Position numbers and translations under genes: made by a program. The notes under the pieces were generated by a model, which saw only the letters and a program-made list of their open reading frames with translations, had not been told where the DNA came from and made no database searches. From NCBI GenBank assembly GCA_023228385.1, contig JALOBF010000044.1, positions 1 to 10,130 of the forward strand: 10,130 nucleotides of DNA. Reading direction: 5' to 3'. Below, piece after piece: positions 6,588 through 10,130 of this stretch. This stretch comes from Bacilli bacterium (GTDB lineage Bacteria; Bacillota_I; Bacilli_A; ML615J-28; CAG-698). The stretch's first letter is position 1. Each line of letters begins with the position of its first letter.

Positions 6588-6878
6588 TTAATAATAAGGA
6601 TATTGGGGATATGGGAACGGGGGATATGGATAAGGCGGATATGCTGGGTAGGGACCATATATAGGCCTGGGAGCCAGTAATGATCCGGCAGCAATTCCGG
6701 TGAGAAATGGTAATCCAAAACCAAAACCTCTACCTAAACCAAAGCCAAAACCTCTACCTAAACCAAAGCCAAGTCTGCCAAAACCCAAACCCGGTAATAA
6801 ACCAAATCCAGAGCCTATTCCGCCAAGACCTATTCTTTGATCTTGATAATTATAGGGGTTTACTTCATAAGAGTTCAT
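6588..6878 (-). CDS. 96-residue Gly-rich, Pro/Tyr-rich low-complexity protein, hypothetical
   Basis: Three blocks are visible: a polar N-terminus (1-16); a Gly/Phe/Leu/Arg-rich block (17-56) with two identical 8-residue units (LGRGFGFG); then a short hydrophobic patch FLTGIAAGSLLA (58-69) leading into a Pro/Tyr tail (PYPPYPYPPFPYPQYPYY). There is no cysteine or signal peptide. Small Bacillota proteins of this make-up occur in spore coats and as surface or membrane-adhering proteins, but no family is claimed. The ribosome site is excellent (AAGGAGG six bases before the ATG at 6878), the stop is TAA, and a terminator lies about 65 bases further on. The frame is clearly used: its reverse-strand shadow is just repeat sequence. 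The unit expands by a DNA tandem repeat (6721-6768). Confidence 0.8.
   Translation of the reverse strand: MNSYEVNPYNYQDQRIGLGGIGSGFGLLPGLGFGRLGFGLGRGFGFGLGRGFGFGLPFLTGIAAGSLLAPRPIYGPYPAYPPYPYPPFPYPQYPYY
6721..6768. repeat. Tandem duplication, 2 x 24 bp, in frame
   Basis: Bases 6721-6744 and 6745-6768 are identical (unit begins CCAAAACCTCTACC). Each encodes LGRGFGFG in the Gly-rich protein. Identity at third codon positions implies a recent duplication. Confidence 0.9.
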
Positions 6879-6900
6879 TTTTTTCCTCCTTCTTTTTTAT

Positions 6901-6928
6901 AGTATACAATATAGAATATTGATATTAA
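6901..6928 (-). promoter_or_regulatory. Possible promoter for the Gly/Pro/Tyr-rich gene
   Basis: On the minus strand: -10 TATACT (6901-6906) with a weak -35 TTAATA (6923-6928) at 16 bases. The -10 is only about ten bases before the ribosome site. Another sigma factor cannot be excluded given the weak -35. Confidence 0.4.
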
Positions 6929-6976
6929 GGCCAAAGCGTATGTGTATTAGCCCCTATAGATAATAAAAAAAACATA

Positions 6977-7005
6977 TTGGGATAGGCTGCAAATTATGTT
7001 ATTAT
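6977..7005 (+). promoter_or_regulatory. Possible promoter for the broken GHL10 gene
   Basis: -35 TTGGGA (6977-6982), 17-base spacer, -10 TATTAT (7000-7005), about 50 bases before the ATG at 7058. It diverges from the promoter at 6901-6928. Confidence 0.45.
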
Positions 7006-7057
7006 TATAAATATAGAATAGTGTATGTCACTTTTAATATAGTACAGATGAGGATAT

Positions 7058-8236
7058 ATGAAGAAAATTTTAACCTTTTGTTTAGGTTTATTATAATATT
7101 ATTTAGCGATACCACGCTTAAATCTTATAATTTAATTGCTTTGGAAAAAGAAGACAGCAGCGGCTATATTACCTATCGAGGCACTTCAATTCGAGTTCAG
7201 ATTCCCGATGTTTATGAAATGAAGGAGACCGATTTTCGCGGTGTCTGGATTTCAACAATGACCGGCGATGTTGCATCCTATAGTTCGATTGATCAATATA
7301 AAGCCGAAATAAACCGTGTCTTTACCGTAATGGAAAACTACAATCTTAATGCCATGGTATTTTCATATCAGGATTTATAACGACGCGCTTTATGATACGA
7401 CTTTTAATAAAAGATCCTCTTATTACAGCCGGGTCAACTTTCAAAATCGGGATCCGCTCGCCTGGATTATCGAAGAACCTTTGTCGTTTCATCAAAAACA
7501 TATCCGGAAATCAGCGTTGAGCATACCATTAATTTCGGTATGACGCCTGAAAGCGTTGTTTCGTCAATAAACGACAATGATACAACTCCCGTAAATCCCG
7601 AAGATTACAATGTATCATCCTATTATACATTGCCATTTGACGGATATACCTTAAGATTTGAAAAGAGCGACATTGGCTATCTGCATTTTGCCGTATACTC
7701 TTTAGAAATTACCGAAAGTACAACTAATTTTAAACCAACTAGAAATGCCGGAAGTATCGGCATACTCTATGTAAATAAAACCGGTACCGATAAGGTTATA
7801 ACATTGTCGGATACATATGTACAAAATAACGCCGCCGATAAGTCTCCCGTTATAAATGCCAATGGGGAAATTATTGAAATTATCGGCACCTATACCACCG
7901 AACAAACCGTTACCATTCCTAAAGACGGCGCTTTATGGGCTCCGGCATATCTTGACGGCCCGGTGGTAGGCAATGTAAATTCCTGTAATGTTAATGTAAA
8001 ATCATTCTTAAGCGTATGTATTCGAATTTGGATGGATCGATGCTTGAAGCGGGTGCCAAATTACCGCTGCTACAAGGGAATTCATCAAACACAGATGTTA
8101 TCGCCGGCATCGCCATAATCACTCCTAACTTATTCAAAGATAAAGAAGTAATCCTATCCGCAGTCATCGGTAATTCCGGTAAATCGGAAGACATAAAGAT
8201 TATGGTAAAAAGAAAGCAATCTTACATTCAATATAA
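7058..8236 (+). pseudogene. Decayed secreted GHL10/DUF187-family (family-10 glycosylhydrolase-like) gene
   Basis: The pieces read in order but change frame. (1) ATG 7058 after GAGG gives a signal-peptide start MKKILTFCLGL, then hits a stop at 7094. (2) The frame one base back continues IIILFSDTTLKS to ETDFRGVWISTMTGDV and NLNAMVF, the typical GHL10 N-terminus, until a stop at 7378. (3) One extra T in TTTT near 7360 shifts the frame; without it the text runs NAMVFHIRIYNDALYDT to DPLAWIIEE (7477). (4) There the barrel breaks off: nearly all of the expected ~300-residue hydrolase core is missing. A third frame reads TFVVSSKTYPEISVEHT onward to 7995, an unassigned, probably extracellular C-terminal region. 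(5) A missing A near 7996-8000 shifts it again (KIILKRMYSNLDGSMLEAG). The true stop is unclear; TAA at 8234-8236, in yet another frame, lies at the foot of the terminator. The present frame runs to 8312. Function is presumably lost. Confidence 0.8.
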
Positions 8237-8294
8237 AAACAGGATTATTATGATTTACTTTAAAAATGCAATCATGATTTATCCTGTTTTTTAT
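8235..8294 (+). terminator. Bidirectional intrinsic terminator between convergent genes
   Basis: AAAAACAGGAT (8235-8245) pairs with ATCCTGTTTTT (8281-8291), with a further inner helix ATGATT/AATCAT. T-runs follow on both strands. It serves the broken plus-strand gene and probably also the minus-strand regulator ending at 8304. Confidence 0.8.
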
Positions 8295-8303
8295 TATATG
8301 ATA

Positions 8304-9782
8304 TTATTCTAAAGAGATATCCAAACGATACTCAATTATTAACATGGTTCCTCTATCATGATTATAACCCAGAAAAATAAAATCATATGTGCCTGATTCT
8401 GGTGGTAAACTATTAAAAGTAGTTAAGGTTAAATTATAAATTATGTAATAGTTATAATCGGCAAATTGAAAGGCAGCTTGACTACATAACATACCTTTAT
8501 TTTCGGTAATAATATGCGAGGTCCATAAAGCACTTTTTTGAACGCTTTCAGTAAAAGATTCTATTTCATCGGCATCGAAAAAAGTAACATAACTTATATA
8601 ATTAATATATGCATCGTCCAATGTTGTCGATTGACTTCTTTTTGACCAATCCTCAGTACTGATTCTACCGATATCGGGTAAATCAAATTCTATCCTGTTT
8701 TCTATTTTATTAATATAAGTATAGTCATGAGAAAACTCATTTTTAAAAATTAAAGTCATGGAACTATACACAATTACCGAACCGGCCATAATAAAACCAA
8801 GAATTAGATTTTTTTTATATTTAATTCCAACCCTCCTAGCGATAAACCCTAAAACAATTGATGAAAGGGGGATAGGTAAGGCAAATATCATAACCCATAT
8901 ATGCTCGACAGTCTGACTGGGATCATGAAAATTACCACTTTTTTGAGTTAATGCAAAAATCATTAAAGCTAACGGTAAGGTAAATACAGTAAGGATAAAA
9001 GTAATTAAGGATAATATCTTTATCGTTTTATTTTTTTCATTTGAGGATTTCCCCTTATTTTGAATCGTTGTTTTTTTATTCTTAATTTCAGATTTGAGCA
9101 ATGTTAAGGCTAAAGATATATTATCAAGGTATTTCTTATCGATTGCATAATATTTATTTAAATATAAAAAATATATATAGTCGTCTTTTTCAATAATCTG
9201 GTCAATATTATTGTAATAAATAATATTTTTCGAAACGGATACATCACTTTTCATTTCAATATCGATATAATCATGATAAAAGTAATACCTAAAAGTTTTA
9301 TTGGATTCCTTATTCAGCATTTGCAAATATAATTTTTTCAGTTTGCCTTTATTAATAATCGATCTTATAAGTGAGAAAATTCCAATAATAATAAATAATA
9401 TTCCAAATGGTACTTTAACTTCTAATTCACTTAATATAATCGTAAAAAGACCAGAAACTATTAATATTAAGGCAAATGTAATAGAAGTTATTATTTTTTT
9501 GTCGAAAAAATCACAACTAAAAGCCTTTATAAATTTATGGTCATAAACGGTAATTCCCGAAGATAAATAGCCTTCTTGTGCTAAAAATGGTTCTTCGCAT
9601 AAATGATTAATCGGCACATTGAAAATCTTAGACAATTTTATAAGTTCGGTTACCGATGGTTCCGTTTGATTGGTTTCCCATAAGTTTATACAATCTTTTG
9701 TAACACTTATCTTTTTTGCTAATTCTTCTTGAGTAAGATTGATATTAATTCTATTTTTCTTAATTTGTTCGCCTAAAAACAT
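8304..9782 (-). CDS. XRE-family regulator with YcxB-like domain, five membrane segments and an outward C-terminal domain
   Basis: 492 residues. The HTH domain is at ~4-62 (LTQEELAKKISVTKDCINLW, then ETNQTEPSVTELIKLSKIFN). Membrane segments lie near 97-118 and 124-142. A cytoplasmic stretch at ~163-230 resembles YcxB-like domains (FRYYFYHDYIDIEM... NIIYYNNIDQI... DYIYFLYLNKYYAIDKKYL). A Lys/Asn linker follows, then membrane segments ~254-279, 295-315 and 325-346. With the HTH inside, five crossings place the last ~145 residues outside. These have no recognised family and could be a sensor. So it may be a one-protein transmembrane signal receptor, by inference only. The start at 9782 follows GGAAGCGGTGAA, a modest ribosome site; a stronger AAAGGAG lies ~30 bases further up without a start codon. 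The promoter at 9874-9902 overlaps a palindrome, suggesting self-control. Confidence 0.85.
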   Translation of the reverse strand: MFLGEQIKKNRININLTQEELAKKISVTKDCINLWETNQTEPSVTELIKLSKIFNVPINHLCEEPFLAQEGYLSSGITVYDHKFIKAFSCDFFDKKIITSITFALILIVSGLFTIILSELEVKVPFGILFIIIGIFSLIRSIINKGKLKKLYLQMLNKESNKTFRYYFYHDYIDIEMKSDVSVSKNIIYYNNIDQIIEKDDYIYFLYLNKYYAIDKKYLDNISLALTLLKSEIKNKKTTIQNKGKSSNEKNKTIKILSLITFILTVFTLPLALMIFALTQKSGNFHDPSQTVEHIWVMIFALPIPLSSIVLGFIARRVGIKYKKNLILGFIMAGSVIVYSSMTLIFKNEFSHDYTYINKIENRIEFDLPDIGRISTEDWSKRSQSTTLDDAYINYISYVTFFDADEIESFTESVQKSALWTSHIITENKGMLCSQAAFQFADYNYYIIYNLTLTTFNSLPPESGTYDFIFLGYNHDRGTMLIIEYRLDISLE

Positions 9783-9864
9783 TTCACCGCTTCCCTTTAT
9801 AGCCCGTCAGCTCCTTTCCTATTCGACTTCAAGCTGCTACATGTCTACATAATTCTGGTCTGCC

Positions 9865-9878
9865 ATCATATATATGAT
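9865..9878. promoter_or_regulatory. 14-bp perfect palindrome overlapping the -10: candidate XRE operator
   Basis: ATCATATATATGAT reads the same on both strands and covers five of the six -10 bases. XRE repressors usually bind such dyads, so autoregulation by the adjacent gene's product is plausible. The AT-rich centre lowers certainty. Confidence 0.45.
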
Positions 9879-9902
9879 ACGATAAAATTAAATAATTTTC
9901 AA
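9874..9902 (-). promoter_or_regulatory. Sigma-A type promoter for the large XRE membrane regulator
   Basis: On the minus strand: -35 TTGAAA (9897-9902), 17-base spacer, -10 TATCAT (9874-9879). The start near 9867 gives an untranslated leader of about 85 nt. Confidence 0.7.
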
Positions 9903-9990
9903 GAAAATATTAAAAGTCGAATAGAAAATGATAAAATACGGCCTTCATTGCATTAAGTTTATTCTCATTAATATAAAAACCGAAATCCAA

Positions 9991-10130
9991 TCACTTTAAA
10001 CACTGCTTAATAATTTTTATTACATCATCAGTTTTAAGGACTTTTCCATAAGAAACAACCTTATCATCTATCAAAAGCGCCGGGGTAATCATCACGCCAT
10101 AAGCGGCAATCTGTAAATAATCAGTGATGT
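9991..10130 (-). CDS. Small thioredoxin-like redox-active disulfide protein, C-terminal part (start beyond right edge)
   Basis: About 46 residues are present, ending in Leu-Lys-TGA. AYGVMITPALLIDDKVVSYG, followed by KVLKTDDVIKIIK, matches the thioredoxin_3 / redox_disulf_2 group (MTH895-like) of ~75-80 residues. The cis-proline loop is TP, followed by the usual ALLIDDKVV strand. The CxxC active site would lie in the missing N-terminal half, so redox competence cannot be checked. An extra cysteine sits near the end (KQCLK). Such proteins act in the cytoplasm as thiol-disulfide carriers and are often next to permeases or arsenic/heavy-metal genes; that context lies outside the window. Confidence 0.88.
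   Translation of the reverse strand, partial: ITDYLQIAAYGVMITPALLIDDKVVSYGKVLKTDDVIKIIKQCLK

Larger units (their letters stand above)
9819..9924. repeat. 11-bp inverted repeat pair flanking the regulator's promoter
   Basis: CTATTCGACTT (9819-9829) and AAGTCGAATAG (9914-9924) are exact reverse complements, 84 bases apart. One lies in the 5' untranslated region and one just upstream of the -35. Paired operators or remnants of a small element's ends are possible. In AT-rich DNA an 11-bp pair can also arise by chance. Confidence 0.4.

Noticed and set aside
6707..6922. Plus-strand 71-codon ORF with NQNLYLNQSQNLYLNQSQ repeats
   Set aside because: It is the reverse reading of the tandem repeat in the Gly-rich gene, which has the ribosome site and terminator on the minus strand.
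7540..8118. Separate gene starting at ATG 7540
   Set aside because: No ribosome site, and the frame continues upstream without a stop into the join with the GHL10 piece; treated as part of the pseudogene.
7702..8194. Minus-strand 67-codon ORFs opposite the pseudogene
   Set aside because: No ribosome sites and composition expected of reverse shadows of beta-rich coding sequence.
1..10130. CRISPR array, tRNA, rRNA, transposase or integrase
   Set aside because: No regularly spaced repeats, no cloverleaf or rRNA motifs, and no recombinase or transposase motif was seen on either strand.

Overview
The window is AT-rich DNA using the standard code (tryptophan is TGG and TGA serves as a stop). Shine-Dalgarno sites are strong (AGGAGG type) and promoters are of the sigma-A -35/-10 type. 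This fits a low-GC Gram-positive lineage (Bacillota, or a standard-code relative on the Mollicutes side such as the Acholeplasma/Izemoplasma groups). The sequence alone does not allow a finer assignment. All intact genes lie on the minus strand. The only plus-strand gene is a decayed one.

Left part (1-4735, minus strand): a transcription unit starts at a good promoter (4708-4735). It carries a 26-codon leader ORF with a ribosome binding site, then a perfect 12-bp palindrome whose 3' arm runs into the Shine-Dalgarno, then a COG3044-type 'ABC-class' ATPase of unknown role. A YjjG/YfnB-type HAD nucleotidase follows, and then a SNF2-family helicase cut by the left edge. The leader arrangement looks like the attenuators of erm, cat or tet(M) genes and is the most interesting signal here. 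The HAD gene is bracketed by 12-bp direct repeats.

Middle (4736-6923): small and hypothetical genes separated by hairpin terminators. A 36-residue Lys/Pro-rich protein has a perfect Shine-Dalgarno and a leader of about 230 nt with palindromes. Downstream of it lies a start-less reading frame of similar composition. Then come an XRE regulator fused to four membrane segments, and a 96-residue Gly-rich, Pro/Tyr-rich protein containing a 24-bp tandem repeat.

Right part (6924-10130): a plus-strand secreted glycosidase-like gene (GHL10/DUF187 family) is wrecked by several frameshifts and an internal deletion. It converges, across a shared bidirectional terminator, on a second XRE membrane regulator with a YcxB-like domain, five membrane segments and an outward C-terminal domain. 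That gene's promoter overlaps a 14-bp palindrome and sits between 11-bp inverted repeats. At the right edge is the C-terminal part of a small thioredoxin-like redox protein. Apart from the left-hand unit, the genes look independently transcribed and share no visible pathway.
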